DNA of 64,000 nucleotides from Micromonospora sp. BL4 (GTDB lineage: Bacteria; Actinomycetota; Actinomycetes; Mycobacteriales; Micromonosporaceae). Numbering within the stretch: the first letter of the stretch is position 1; each line of letters begins with the position of its first letter. The DNA lies in the NCBI RefSeq assembly GCF_003667505.1, contig NZ_RCVJ01000135.1, positions 1 to 64,000 of the forward strand, in the 5' to 3' direction. The position numbers were made by a program, and so were the translations under genes. The notes beneath the pieces are model-generated. The model did no database searches. It was not told the DNA's origin and saw nothing but the letters and a program-made list of their open reading frames with translations. Positions 32,787-40,990 of the stretch are shown here, piece after piece.

Positions 32787-33472
32787 TCCGGTGCCACCAG
32801 CCGGAATCCGACCCCCCGCACGGTGCGCAGGTAGCGCGGCTTCGCCGCGGACTCGCCCATCTTTCGGCGAAGCCAGTACAGGTGAACGTCGATGGTCTGA
32901 TCCTCGCCGACCGATGGCTGCCGCCATACCTCCTCCAAGAGCTCCCGGCGGGACACTACCCGCCCGGGTCGTGCGGCGAGATACGCCAGCAGGTCGAATT
33001 CCTTGCGGGTCAGCGCCAGCGGCTCCCCGTCGAGGTGGGCGCTGCGCTCGCCGGCATCCACCCGCAGGCCGCCGACGGTGTGCACCGCGGGCTGCACCGT
33101 CCGGCTGGCCCGACCGGCCCGGCGCAGCACGGTGGTGATCCGGGCGTCCAGGTGCGCACCGGTGAAGGGCTTGACCATGTAGTCGTCGGCGCCGGCGCGC
33201 AGCAACTTGACCACCGACTGCTCGTCGTCCCGCGCGGTGGCGATGATGATCGGGATGTCGGTGATGCCGCGCAGCATGCGCAGCGCGTCCGAGCCGTCCA
33301 GGTCGGGCAGGCCCAGGTCCAGCACCACCAGGTCAGGTGTCTCCGCGGCGACCCGGCGCAGGGCGTCCAGCGCGGTGCCCACGGCGTGCACGGCATGCCC
33401 CCGGTCGGCGAGGGACCGCAGCATCGCGCCGCGTACGACGTGATCGTCTTCGACCAGGAGCACGGAGGCCAC
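32783..33472 (-). CDS. OmpR/PhoB-type response regulator
   Basis: 229 residues. The receiver domain has LLVEDD, the phospho-acceptor Asp in VVLDLGLPDLDG and Lys in MVKPF; the C-terminal winged helix is GEPLALTRKEFDLLAYLAARPGRVVSRRELLEEVW...VDVHLYWLRRKM. The GTG start at 33472 is 6 nt after a TACGGT box, so it is likely leaderless. It forms an operon with the kinase (stop/start overlap). Confidence 0.94.
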   Translation of the reverse strand: MASVLLVEDDHVVRGAMLRSLADRGHAVHAVGTALDALRRVAAETPDLVVLDLGLPDLDGSDALRMLRGITDIPIIIATARDDEQSVVKLLRAGADDYMVKPFTGAHLDARITTVLRRAGRASRTVQPAVHTVGGLRVDAGERSAHLDGEPLALTRKEFDLLAYLAARPGRVVSRRELLEEVWRQPSVGEDQTIDVHLYWLRRKMGESAAKPRYLRTVRGVGFRLVAPD

Positions 33473-33478
33473 CCCAAG

Positions 33479-33484
33479 ACCGTA
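33479..33484 (-). promoter_or_regulatory. -10 element, leaderless start of the response regulator gene
   Basis: TACGGT on the minus strand ends 6 nt before the GTG at 33472. Confidence 0.55.
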
Positions 33485-33545
33485 CTTGGCCTGGCAAGTT
33501 GATCGCGTTGCGGCGTACCTGACGAGCGGGCAAGCTGGTACGACG

Positions 33546-34466
33546 ATGTCCTTCACCCTGTTCGCCGATGCCCGCCTGGCGCTCGCCCGGGACAGCCTCG
33601 CCGGTCTCTCCACCGGCGACGCGCTCGGCGCGCGGTACTTCGTCCCCGGGGCACGCCCGGCGGATCTCGCCGCGGGCGTCCTGCCGCCGGCGCCCTGGGA
33701 GTGGACCGACGACACCGAGATGGCCTGCTCGGTCCTCGCCGGGTTGGCCGAGTCCGGTGGCGTCGACCGGGACCGGCTGGCCCTGTCGTTCGCCCAGCGC
33801 TGCGATCCGCGTCGCGGCTACGGCGCGGGCGCGATGCTGATCCTGCGGCTGATCCGCACCGGCACGCCGTGGCCGGTGGCCGCCGCGTCCGCCTTCGACG
33901 GCCAGGGCTCCTGCGGCAACGGCGCGGCGATGCGGGTCGGCCCCCTGGGCGCGTACTTCGCCGATTCGACCGTCCGCGCGGCGGCCCAGGCTCGCGCCTC
34001 GGCCGAGGTGACGCACGCGCACCCGGAGGGGATCGCCGGTGCGGTCGCGGTGGCGGTCGCCGCCGCGCTGGCCGCACGGGCCCGCCTCGACGGGCACCGG
34101 CCGGCCCCGGAGCGGCTGCTCGCCGGGATCGCCGGCGCGGTCGATCCGGGAACCGAGGTGCACCGCAGCGTGCACCGGGCGGCCGGGCTGCTCGGCCGGC
34201 CGCTGTCCCGGGTGGTGGCGGCGCTCGGCAACGGCTCGCGGGTGACCGCTCAGGACACCGTCGGCTTCACCCTCTGGGTGGCCGCCACCCACCTGGACGA
34301 CTACCCGGCGGCGATCCGGGTCTGCGTGCAGGCCGGCGGGGACGTGGACACCACGGCCGCCATCGCGGGAGCGGTGGTGGCCGCGCACACGGGAGTCGGT
34401 ACCCCGGGCGGGGTGCCCGAGTCGTGGCTGGCCGCCCGCGAGCCGCTACCCAACTGGCTGCCCTGA
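33546..34466 (+). CDS. ADP-ribosylglycohydrolase family protein
   Basis: 306 residues. The DraG/ARH fold is recognised by SLAGLSTGDALGARY, metal ligands in WTDDTEM, and the C-terminal GGDVDTTAAIAGA. Members remove ADP-ribose from Arg on proteins, or act on related ADP-ribosyl compounds. I took the ATG at 33546 since the fold starts there. It is divergent from the two-component operon; no partner ADP-ribosyltransferase is visible in the window. Confidence 0.9.
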   Translation: MSFTLFADARLALARDSLAGLSTGDALGARYFVPGARPADLAAGVLPPAPWEWTDDTEMACSVLAGLAESGGVDRDRLALSFAQRCDPRRGYGAGAMLILRLIRTGTPWPVAAASAFDGQGSCGNGAAMRVGPLGAYFADSTVRAAAQARASAEVTHAHPEGIAGAVAVAVAAALAARARLDGHRPAPERLLAGIAGAVDPGTEVHRSVHRAAGLLGRPLSRVVAALGNGSRVTAQDTVGFTLWVAATHLDDYPAAIRVCVQAGGDVDTTAAIAGAVVAAHTGVGTPGGVPESWLAAREPLPNWLP

Positions 34467-34623
34467 CCACCGCGGCTGCCTCGATCGCCCGGCCGCGCGG
34501 GGCCGTCGGGCGGCAACTGACCACCCTGACGCTCCGGTCGCGCTGGCCGTGATCAACTCGGCTTTCTGCACGTCGGGCCGTCCGCGCGACGTGGACGCCG
34601 CGGTATCCGGGAACCCGAGTGGA

Positions 34624-35523
34624 TCACCGAGAAGCGGCGGCCGGTTCGGCCCGCGGGGCGGGTTCGGCGGGCGTCGCGGTGTCGTCGGCGCGGCCGGTGA
34701 TCTCGGCGAGGGTCGCGGCCCCGTCCGGATCACCGGTCACCTCGGCGAGCGCGGTGGCCTCGTCCGGGCCGCGTCGACGCCACCGGCTGACCAGCCAGCC
34801 GATCGCCGCGCCACCGCCCAGGCCGGCCAGCAGGCCGGCGGCCAGCATCCCGTCGGCGTTGCCGGACTCCTCGTCGGCACCGTCCGCCCGGGCCGGCGGT
34901 GCGGCGTCCACACCACTGCCCGGCGCCGCCGGTGCGCCGGCCGCCGGGGCGCCGTGCCCACCGTGCGCGGCCGGTCCCGCCCCGCCGGCGGCCGCCGGCA
35001 GCAGGGTGAGCGCCGGAGCCCGGTGCGCGCCGGTGGCGTCCGCCCACCGGACCACCGTCCCATCGGCGTACGTCTGCACGACCTCGAAGGTGAGCCGCTC
35101 GACCTGCGGCATCGGCCCCATGGAGAGCGCCAACCGGGCCGGCCCCGGGTCGCTCGCACCGACCCGGACCCAGGTCACCGCCGTGGTCACCGTGCTCACC
35201 CCCGAGGAGTGGATGCCGGCCACCGGCTTGTCCAGGGTGCGGGAGCTGATCCGGGGCGCCCAGCCGTCCACCGACATGGGGTAGACCTCGGCGATCGGCG
35301 TGTCGTCCGGCAGCCGGACCTCGATCTGCTTGGTCTTTGTGCCGGCCCGCTCCTCCGGAACGCTGAACTCCAGCCGTACCGCGTCGCCCTGCCGGGCCTC
35401 GGTCGGGGTGGTCGTCACGTCCGCCGCGTACGCCGTGCCAGGCCAGAGCAGCAGACCGGCGGCGGCCACCGCGGTCGCCGCCACGATCCGCCGCCGACGG
35501 CCACCGCCGTACGTGCTCGCCAT
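34624..35523 (-). CDS. YcnI-like (DUF1775) membrane-anchored protein
   Basis: 299 residues from the ATG at 35523. A signal peptide ([25 protein letters not shown]) is cut before [10 protein letters not shown]. The DUF1775 domain follows ([36 protein letters not shown]), then a Pro/Ala linker, a TM helix ([21 protein letters not shown]) and an acidic cytoplasmic tail. YcnI proteins bind copper through an N-terminal His; here Asp stands in its place. No copper genes are adjacent. Confidence 0.88.
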   Translation of the reverse strand: MASTYGGGRRRRIVAATAVAAAGLLLWPGTAYAADVTTTPTEARQGDAVRLEFSVPEERAGTKTKQIEVRLPDDTPIAEVYPMSVDGWAPRISSRTLDKPVAGIHSSGVSTVTTAVTWVRVGASDPGPARLALSMGPMPQVERLTFEVVQTYADGTVVRWADATGAHRAPALTLLPAAAGGAGPAAHGGHGAPAAGAPAAPGSGVDAAPPARADGADEESGNADGMLAAGLLAGLGGGAAIGWLVSRWRRRGPDEATALAEVTGDPDGAATLAEITGRADDTATPAEPAPRAEPAAASR

Positions 35524-35614
35524 CTCGTGCCCCCATCCGTGTCGACGCGGCCGGCACCGGTTTCCGGCCACACCTTCTAGTTCGGCTGCGAGGCGCGAAA
35601 GGTTCAACGCCGGC

Positions 35615-35637
35615 GTTAGGAAGGTGCCCTTCCTTAC
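35615..35637. repeat. Short palindrome AGGAAGG-TGC-CCTTCCT
   Basis: A 7-bp perfect stem with a 3-nt loop (35618-35634), flanked by TT/TA, in the thrS leader region. It resembles small intergenic palindromes found in Micromonospora-type genomes (recollection, not checked). It could be an attenuator-like structure upstream of thrS. Confidence 0.4.
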
Positions 35638-35713
35638 CTGGGGTGGGTCGACCGATAGCATCGGCAGGAGCCGAGGATCGGCATCCGTTTTCGTACCGCC
35701 TGGAGGAGTCACC

Positions 35714-37723
35714 GTGTCCGCACCCCGTACCCCCGCCGTGGCCGACCCTGTCGTCGTCGCCGCCGGGACCACGGCGGCCGACGCGGTGGCCGCGGCCGGA
35801 CTGCCCGCGAACGGCCCCAAGGCGATCGTCGTGGTCCGCGACCCGGAGGGTCAACTGCGTGACCTGGACTGGTCGCCGGCCGAGGAGACCGTCGTCGAGC
35901 CGGTCAGCCTGGACTCGCCCGACGGGCTCAACGTGCTGCGCCACTCCACCGCGCACGTCCTGGCGCAGGCCGTGCAGGACATCTTCCCCGAGGCCAAGCT
36001 GGGCATCGGCCCGCCGATCGAGAACGGCTTCTACTACGACTTCGACGTCGACAAGCCGTTCCAGCCGGACGACCTCAGCAAGCTCGAGAAGCGCATGCAG
36101 GAGATCATCAAGTCCGGGCAGCGGTTCCGCCGCCGCCGCTTCGGCAGCCTGGACGAGGCCCGCTCCGAGCTGGCCGATGAGCCGTTCAAGCTGGAGTTGA
36201 TCGAGGTCAAGGGCGAGGGCCTGGACACCGACGAGGTGATGGAGGTGGGCGGCGGCGAGCTGACCATCTACGACAACCTCGACGCCAAGGAGGACAAGGT
36301 CTGCTGGTCGGACCTGTGCCGGGGCCCGCACCTGCCCACCACCCGGCTGATCGGCGCGTTCAAGCTGATGCGCTCGGCCGCCGCGTACTGGCGTGGGTCG
36401 GAGAAGAACCCGCAACTACAGCGGGTGTACGGCACCGCGTGGCCGACCCGCGACGAGCTGAAGGCGTACCTGAAGCTGCTGGAGGAGGCCGCCCGGCGCG
36501 ACCACCGCAAGCTCGGCGCGGACCTGGACCTGTTCAGCTTCCCCGACGAGATCGGCTCCGGTCTGGCGGTCTTCCACCCCAAGGGCGGCATCATCCGCCG
36601 GGAGATGGAGCACTACTCGCGGCGCCGGCACGAGGAGGCGGGGTACGAGTTCGTCAACACCCCGCACATCACCAAGGCGCAGCTGTTCCAGACCTCCGGG
36701 CACCTGCCGTACTACGCGGACACCATGTTCCCGCCCATGCAGCTGGAGGGCGCGGACTACTACCTCAAGGCGATGAACTGCCCGATGCACAACCTGATCT
36801 TCAGGGCGCGCGGGCGGTCGTACCGGGAGCTGCCGCTGCGGCTGTTCGAGTTCGGCACGGTCTACCGGTACGAGAAGTCCGGTGTGGTGCACGGCCTGAC
36901 CCGGGTCCGCGGCCTGACCCAGGACGACTCGCACATCTACTGCACCCGCGAGCAGATGGCCGGCGAGCTGTCGACGCTGCTCAGCTTCGTGCTGGACCTG
37001 CTGCGCGACTACGGCCTGGACGACTTCTACCTGGAGCTGTCGACCCGGGACGACTCGCCCAAGTTCATCGGCGCCGACGAGGACTGGGCGGAGGCGACCG
37101 AGGCGCTGCGGACCGCGGCCGCGACCTCCGGCCTGGACCTGGTGCCCGACCCGGGCGGCGCGGCCTTCTACGGGCCGAAGATCTCGGTGCAGGCTCGGGA
37201 CGCGATCGGTCGCACCTGGCAGATGTCCACCATCCAGGTCGACTTCAACCAGCCGGAGCGTTTCGGCCTGGAGTACCAGGCCGCCGACGGCAGCCGGCAG
37301 CGGCCGTTGATGATCCACCGCGCGCTGTTCGGCTCGATCGAGCGGTTCTTCGGGGTGCTCACCGAGCACTACGCGGGGGCGTTCCCGGCCTGGCTGGCTC
37401 CGGTCCAGGTGGTCGGCATCCCGATCCGCGAGGACCACACCGACTACCTGCACGGGTTCGTCGCGGCGCTGCGCGCCGAGGGGATCCGGGCGCAGGTGGA
37501 CGCGGGTGACGACCGGATGCAGAAGAAGATCCGCACGGCCCAGCAGCAGAAGATCCCGTTCATGGTGATCGCCGGGGACGACGACGTGGCCGCCGGCACG
37601 GTCTCCTTCCGCTACCGGGACGGCTCGCAGCGCAACGGTGTGCCGGTAGCCGAGGCGGTGACCCACGTCCTCGACGTGGTCAGCTCGCGCACCAACATCG
37701 GCCCGTCGGCCGCAGCGGAGTAG
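35714..37723 (+). CDS. thrS: Threonyl-tRNA synthetase
   Basis: 669 residues from a GTG preceded by TGGAGGAG. An N-terminal TGS-type domain is followed by the editing domain ([16 protein letters not shown]) and by the class II core: [12 protein letters not shown] (motif 1), zinc ligands around [30 protein letters not shown] (motif 2), and [20 protein letters not shown] (motif 3). The anticodon-binding domain is at the C-terminus ([22 protein letters not shown]). TAGCAT near 35654 is a likely -10. Essential gene. Confidence 0.97.
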   Translation: MSAPRTPAVADPVVVAAGTTAADAVAAAGLPANGPKAIVVVRDPEGQLRDLDWSPAEETVVEPVSLDSPDGLNVLRHSTAHVLAQAVQDIFPEAKLGIGPPIENGFYYDFDVDKPFQPDDLSKLEKRMQEIIKSGQRFRRRRFGSLDEARSELADEPFKLELIEVKGEGLDTDEVMEVGGGELTIYDNLDAKEDKVCWSDLCRGPHLPTTRLIGAFKLMRSAAAYWRGSEKNPQLQRVYGTAWPTRDELKAYLKLLEEAARRDHRKLGADLDLFSFPDEIGSGLAVFHPKGGIIRREMEHYSRRRHEEAGYEFVNTPHITKAQLFQTSGHLPYYADTMFPPMQLEGADYYLKAMNCPMHNLIFRARGRSYRELPLRLFEFGTVYRYEKSGVVHGLTRVRGLTQDDSHIYCTREQMAGELSTLLSFVLDLLRDYGLDDFYLELSTRDDSPKFIGADEDWAEATEALRTAAATSGLDLVPDPGGAAFYGPKISVQARDAIGRTWQMSTIQVDFNQPERFGLEYQAADGSRQRPLMIHRALFGSIERFFGVLTEHYAGAFPAWLAPVQVVGIPIREDHTDYLHGFVAALRAEGIRAQVDAGDDRMQKKIRTAQQQKIPFMVIAGDDDVAAGTVSFRYRDGSQRNGVPVAEAVTHVLDVVSSRTNIGPSAAAE

Positions 37724-37778
37724 CGGAGCCGCCGCACGGCCCGCCCGCCGCCGGCGTGCCGCGGCCTGCTCGCCGCAT

Positions 37779-37850
37779 GATCACGCTCGATCCAGGAAGT
37801 AGTGGCCTCCCCGGTGCTGGAGGCCACTACTTCCATGTTCGAGCGCGATC
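37779..37850. repeat. 72-bp palindromic element
   Basis: Outer arms 37779-37790 and 37839-37850 pair with one mismatch; inner arms GGAAGTAGTGGCCTCC (37795-37810) and GGAGGCCACTACTTCC (37819-37834) pair perfectly around an 8-nt loop. It lies between thrS and the convergent M15 peptidase gene. Size and symmetry suit a REP/MITE-like repeat rather than a plain terminator. The rest of the 167-nt gap has no gene. Confidence 0.8.
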
Positions 37851-37890
37851 GTCGCCGGGAGGTCGGCGCTCCGGGGGGGTGACTGCCCCG

Positions 37891-38619
37891 TCAGACGCCG
37901 CAGTTCGGCGCCGACCAGCCGCCGACCGCCGCCACGTGGGTGTGATCGTTGTGGTCCGGGTAGCCGGGGCCGAGGATCTGCCCGAAGCCGTGGTAGCGGG
38001 CCTGCTGGGCCAGCCGGCAGAACGAGGGGGACCCGACCAGGTCCACCGCGTCGCCGTACAGGTGCCGGCTGTTCGACGCCCCGCCGACCGCGCTGTTGCA
38101 GGGGTAGCTGCGGAAACTGCTGCTGATCGCGATGGGCACGTCACCGAGGGCGTGCCGCAGGGCCTGGAGTTTCCACATCGAGACGAGCGCGTTGAACCGC
38201 GCGGTGCTCGCCGCGACCGCGCCGCCGGACCAGTCGCTGTTGCACTTGTTCAGCTCGGCGTAGCTGAAGTTGGCCGGGGTGCAGTCGTCGTCCTGGAGGG
38301 CGTAGAGCCGGTTGAAGCTCTGCGGGCCGGCGATGCCGTCGGCGGACAGCCCGTACGCCTGCTGGAAGCGGATCACCGCCGATCGGGTGGCCGGGCCGTA
38401 CGCGCCGTCGATGGTGAGCACGGCCCCGTAGCCGGGGTAGCCGGCGACCCGGATCTGGAGTTGTCGGACGTCCTCGCCGGACATCCCCTGGGAGAGGGTG
38501 CGACCCCAGGTGTAGCAGCCGTCGGCGTGTGCCGCGCTTGCGGTGACGGTGATGCCGGCCACCGTGGTGGCGGCGGCGAGCGCGAGCGCCGCGACGATTC
38601 TGCCGAGCCGTCGGATCAT
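37891..38619 (-). CDS. Secreted zinc D-Ala-D-Ala carboxypeptidase (M15) with peptidoglycan-binding domain
   Basis: 242 residues from the ATG at 38619, after GGAGGATCC. Signal peptide (MIRRLGRIVAALALAAATTVAG...ASAAHA), then a PG_binding_1 domain (LSQGMSGEDVRQLQIRVAGY, DGAYGPATRSAVIRFQQAYGLSADGIAGPQ), then a peptidase M15 domain with zinc ligands in SRHLYGDAVD and HTHV. It resembles the Streptomyces albus G DD-carboxypeptidase that trims wall peptides. Cys pairs suggest disulphides. It interrupts the thrS-HIT gene order. Confidence 0.92.
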   Translation of the reverse strand: MIRRLGRIVAALALAAATTVAGITVTASAAHADGCYTWGRTLSQGMSGEDVRQLQIRVAGYPGYGAVLTIDGAYGPATRSAVIRFQQAYGLSADGIAGPQSFNRLYALQDDDCTPANFSYAELNKCNSDWSGGAVAASTARFNALVSMWKLQALRHALGDVPIAISSSFRSYPCNSAVGGASNSRHLYGDAVDLVGSPSFCRLAQQARYHGFGQILGPGYPDHNDHTHVAAVGGWSAPNCGV

Positions 38620-38653
38620 GGATCCTCCATCGTTATATGGAAGTGTCTGGATG

Positions 38654-38668
38654 CATGAAATCTTCATG
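38654..38668 (-). promoter_or_regulatory. Operator-like palindrome CATGAA-N3-TTCATG
   Basis: A 6+6 palindrome 35 nt upstream of the M15 start. On the minus strand a TTGACG lies just upstream (about 38690) and an AT-rich CCATATAAC (38632-38640) downstream, so the palindrome would overlap the promoter. Confidence 0.45.
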
Positions 38669-38747
38669 TTCCGACGTCGATCCGTCAACAACTTCCAGCA
38701 ATCGAGTTTCCCAACGGTGGGTGTCGCGGCCCGCCCGGCCGCCTCCG

Positions 38748-38753
38748 TAGGAT
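38748..38753 (+). promoter_or_regulatory. -10 element, leaderless start of the HIT gene
   Basis: TAGGAT ends 6 nt before the GTG at 38760. Confidence 0.6.
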
Positions 38754-38759
38754 CGGCTC

Positions 38760-39308
38760 GTGACTGGGGCGGAACGGCAGACGGACAGCGGCGGGATGGC
38801 CGACGGCCTGGAGCGGCTCTGGACGCCGCACCGGATGACCTACATCTCCGGCGAGGACCGTCCGGCCGAGGGCTACGAGAAGCCCACCGGGTGCCCGTTC
38901 TGCCGGGCTCCCAAGCTGCCGCCCGAGGAGAGCCTGATCGTGGCCCGCGGCGAGCACGTCTTCGTGGTGCTCAACCTCTACCCCTACAACCCGGGGCACC
39001 TGCTGGTCTGCCCGTACCGGCACGTCGCCGACTACACCGACCTGGACGGGCCGGAGACCAGCGAGCTGGCGTCGTACACCCAGGCCGCCATGCGGGTGAT
39101 CCGCAAGGTGAGCAACGCCCACGGCTTCAACCTGGGGATGAACCAGGGCGGGGTGGCCGGCGCCGGCATCGCCGCGCACCTGCACCAGCACGTGGTGCCG
39201 CGCTGGGGTGGCGACGCGAACTTCATGCCGGTGATCGGCCGTACCAAGGTCCTGCCGCAGCTGCTGAGCGACACCCGCGACCTGCTCACCGCCGCCTGGC
39301 CGTCCTGA
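38760..39308 (+). CDS. HIT domain protein (Ap4A phosphorylase-like)
   Basis: 182 residues. GCPFCRAPKLPPEESLIVARGEHVFVVLNLYPYNPGHLLVCPYRHV and HLHQHVVPRW (HIT triad) match the actinobacterial HIT proteins typified by the mycobacterial diadenosine tetraphosphate phosphorylase (Rv2613c). That gene lies beside thrS and pgsA1 in mycobacteria, as here. Cys-x2-Cys near residue 47 could bind zinc. Likely leaderless GTG start. Confidence 0.93.
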   Translation: MTGAERQTDSGGMADGLERLWTPHRMTYISGEDRPAEGYEKPTGCPFCRAPKLPPEESLIVARGEHVFVVLNLYPYNPGHLLVCPYRHVADYTDLDGPETSELASYTQAAMRVIRKVSNAHGFNLGMNQGGVAGAGIAAHLHQHVVPRWGGDANFMPVIGRTKVLPQLLSDTRDLLTAAWPS

Positions 39309-39316
39309 CCCGTCGC

Positions 39317-39341
39317 ACCGGCGCGCGGCGTGCGCGCCGGT
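39317..39341. terminator. Hairpin between convergent HIT and HAD-like genes
   Basis: ACCGGCGCGC (39317-39326) pairs perfectly with GCGCGCCGGT (39332-39341) around GGCGT. Confidence 0.6.
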
Positions 39342-39345
39342 CCGG

Positions 39346-39828
39346 CTAGCCGGCGCGCAGCAGCTCGACCAGCTCGGGCCAGCTCTCCACCCGGTGTACG
39401 CGCGGCAGCAGCGCGGCGTGCGCGGCGACCTCCGCCGGGCGGGGGCGGAACAGGTAGCGGTGCGGCACCGAGTCGAGGTAGCCGAGCACCTCCAGCTTGT
39501 CGTCGACGAAGTGGGTCAGCCCGAGCCGTCGGGCGATCGGCGCCTTGTCCGGCCGGGTGCGGCAGAAGTGCAGCCGCTCGACCGGGATGCCGGTGCGGGC
39601 CGCGAAGTCGTGGTGGGCGAGCCACTCCCGGGTCCGCCGCTCGGTGGCCTCGCCGCACTTGGAGACCAGGTGCACCTCGTCGAACGCCGGGCCGAGCGCC
39701 GCGAGCGCGTCGAACGCCCCGTCGACGGCGGGCGTACGCAGGTAGTGCGCGCCGAAGAACGACGTGTCGGCGTCCTCGTCAGCCGGCTCGATGAGCACGC
39801 CGCCGATGTCCACGCCCAGCCGTCGCAT
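39346..39828 (-). CDS. HAD-like hydrolase-fold protein
   Basis: About 160 residues. MRRLGVDIGGVLIEP is a HAD motif I variant (DIGGV, with Gly in place of the second Asp), LVSKCG is motif II-like, and FVDDKLEVL supplies the C-terminal DD. The second catalytic Asp is missing, so phosphatase activity is doubtful, as in nucleotidase-like relatives. ATG 39828 is used; ATG 39846 is in frame too. Divergent from the aldo/keto reductase gene. Confidence 0.72.
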   Translation of the reverse strand: MRRLGVDIGGVLIEPADEDADTSFFGAHYLRTPAVDGAFDALAALGPAFDEVHLVSKCGEATERRTREWLAHHDFAARTGIPVERLHFCRTRPDKAPIARRLGLTHFVDDKLEVLGYLDSVPHRYLFRPRPAEVAAHAALLPRVHRVESWPELVELLRAG

Positions 39829-39925
39829 GGGCCGATCATGCCGCACGGCACCCCCCGCCGCGCTCCGGCGTCCCCGGCCCGGGAACCGTTACGTCCCGAC
39901 CTGGCGGAGATGGCACGATCGTTCG

Positions 39926-40984
39926 ATGGCAGTCACGACACGGATGTTGGGGCGCAGCGGCATCGAGGTCAGCGCCCTCGGCATGGGGTGCTGGGCGATC
40001 GGCGGCCCCTGGGCCGAGGGGACCCAGCCGCTGGGCTGGGGCGCGGTCGACGACGACGAGTCCGTGCGGGCGGTGCGCCGGGCGCTCGACCTGGGCGTCA
40101 CCCTGTTCGACACCGCCGACACCTACGGCGCCGGGCACGGTGAGCGGGTGCTGGGGCGCGCGCTCGCCGGCCGCCGGGACGAGGCCGTGATCGCCACCAA
40201 GTGGGGCTACACCTTCGACGAGGCGAGCCGGCAGGCGACCGGCGAGGACGCGTCACCGGCGTACCTGCGGCGGGCGGTCACCGACTCGCTGCGCCGCCTG
40301 GGCACCGACCGGATCGACCTGTACCAGCTGCACCTGGCCGACCTTCCGGTGCCGCGGGCCGAGGCGCTGATCGGCACCTGCGAGGACCTGGTCACCGACG
40401 GCATGATCCGGGCGTACGGGTGGAGCACCGACCACCCCGACCGGGCGACCGCGTTCGGGCACGCGGCGGCCGGCGCCACCGCCGTGCAGCACACCCTGTC
40501 GGTGCTGCGTGACGCCCCCGAGCTGCTCGCCGTGTGCGACAAGTACGACCTGGCCAGCGTCAACCGGGGCCCCCTGGGGATGGGGCTGCTCACCGGCAAG
40601 TACTCGGCCGCCTCCACGCTGCCCCGCGACGACGTGCGGGGGCTCACCCCGGGCTGGCTGGAGTGGTTCCGCGGTGGCCGCCCGGCGCCGGAGTGGCTGC
40701 GCCGGGTGGGCGCGGTCCGTGCCGCGCTCACCGCTGACGGGCGCACCCTGGCCCAGGGCGCGCTGGGCTGGATCTGGGCCCGCAGCGGGCGCACCATCCC
40801 CATCCCGGGCTGCCGTACGGTCGAGCAGGTCGAGGAGAACGCCGCCGCGCTGCACCGGGGCGCACTGCCGCCGGATCAGTTCGCCGAGGTGGAGCGCCAG
40901 CTGGCCGCTCTGCGCACCGCAGCCCTGCGCGACGCCGACCGGCCGCACTGGCCCCGCCCCACGCACCCCGTCACTCATCCCTGA
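39926..40984 (+). CDS. Aldo/keto reductase
   Basis: 352 residues. Catalytic Asp/Tyr in LFDTADTYGAGHGE, Lys in IATKWG, His in LYQLHLAD; cofactor loop IPGCRTVEQVEENAAALHRG. It resembles the YghZ/AKR12-14-like group that reduces small aldehydes, and differs from the paralogue at 28250. It ends 6 nt from the convergent EF-G2 gene. Substrate unknown. Confidence 0.92.
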   Translation: MAVTTRMLGRSGIEVSALGMGCWAIGGPWAEGTQPLGWGAVDDDESVRAVRRALDLGVTLFDTADTYGAGHGERVLGRALAGRRDEAVIATKWGYTFDEASRQATGEDASPAYLRRAVTDSLRRLGTDRIDLYQLHLADLPVPRAEALIGTCEDLVTDGMIRAYGWSTDHPDRATAFGHAAAGATAVQHTLSVLRDAPELLAVCDKYDLASVNRGPLGMGLLTGKYSAASTLPRDDVRGLTPGWLEWFRGGRPAPEWLRRVGAVRAALTADGRTLAQGALGWIWARSGRTIPIPGCRTVEQVEENAAALHRGALPPDQFAEVERQLAALRTAALRDADRPHWPRPTHPVTHP

Positions 40985-40990
40985 CCGGGG

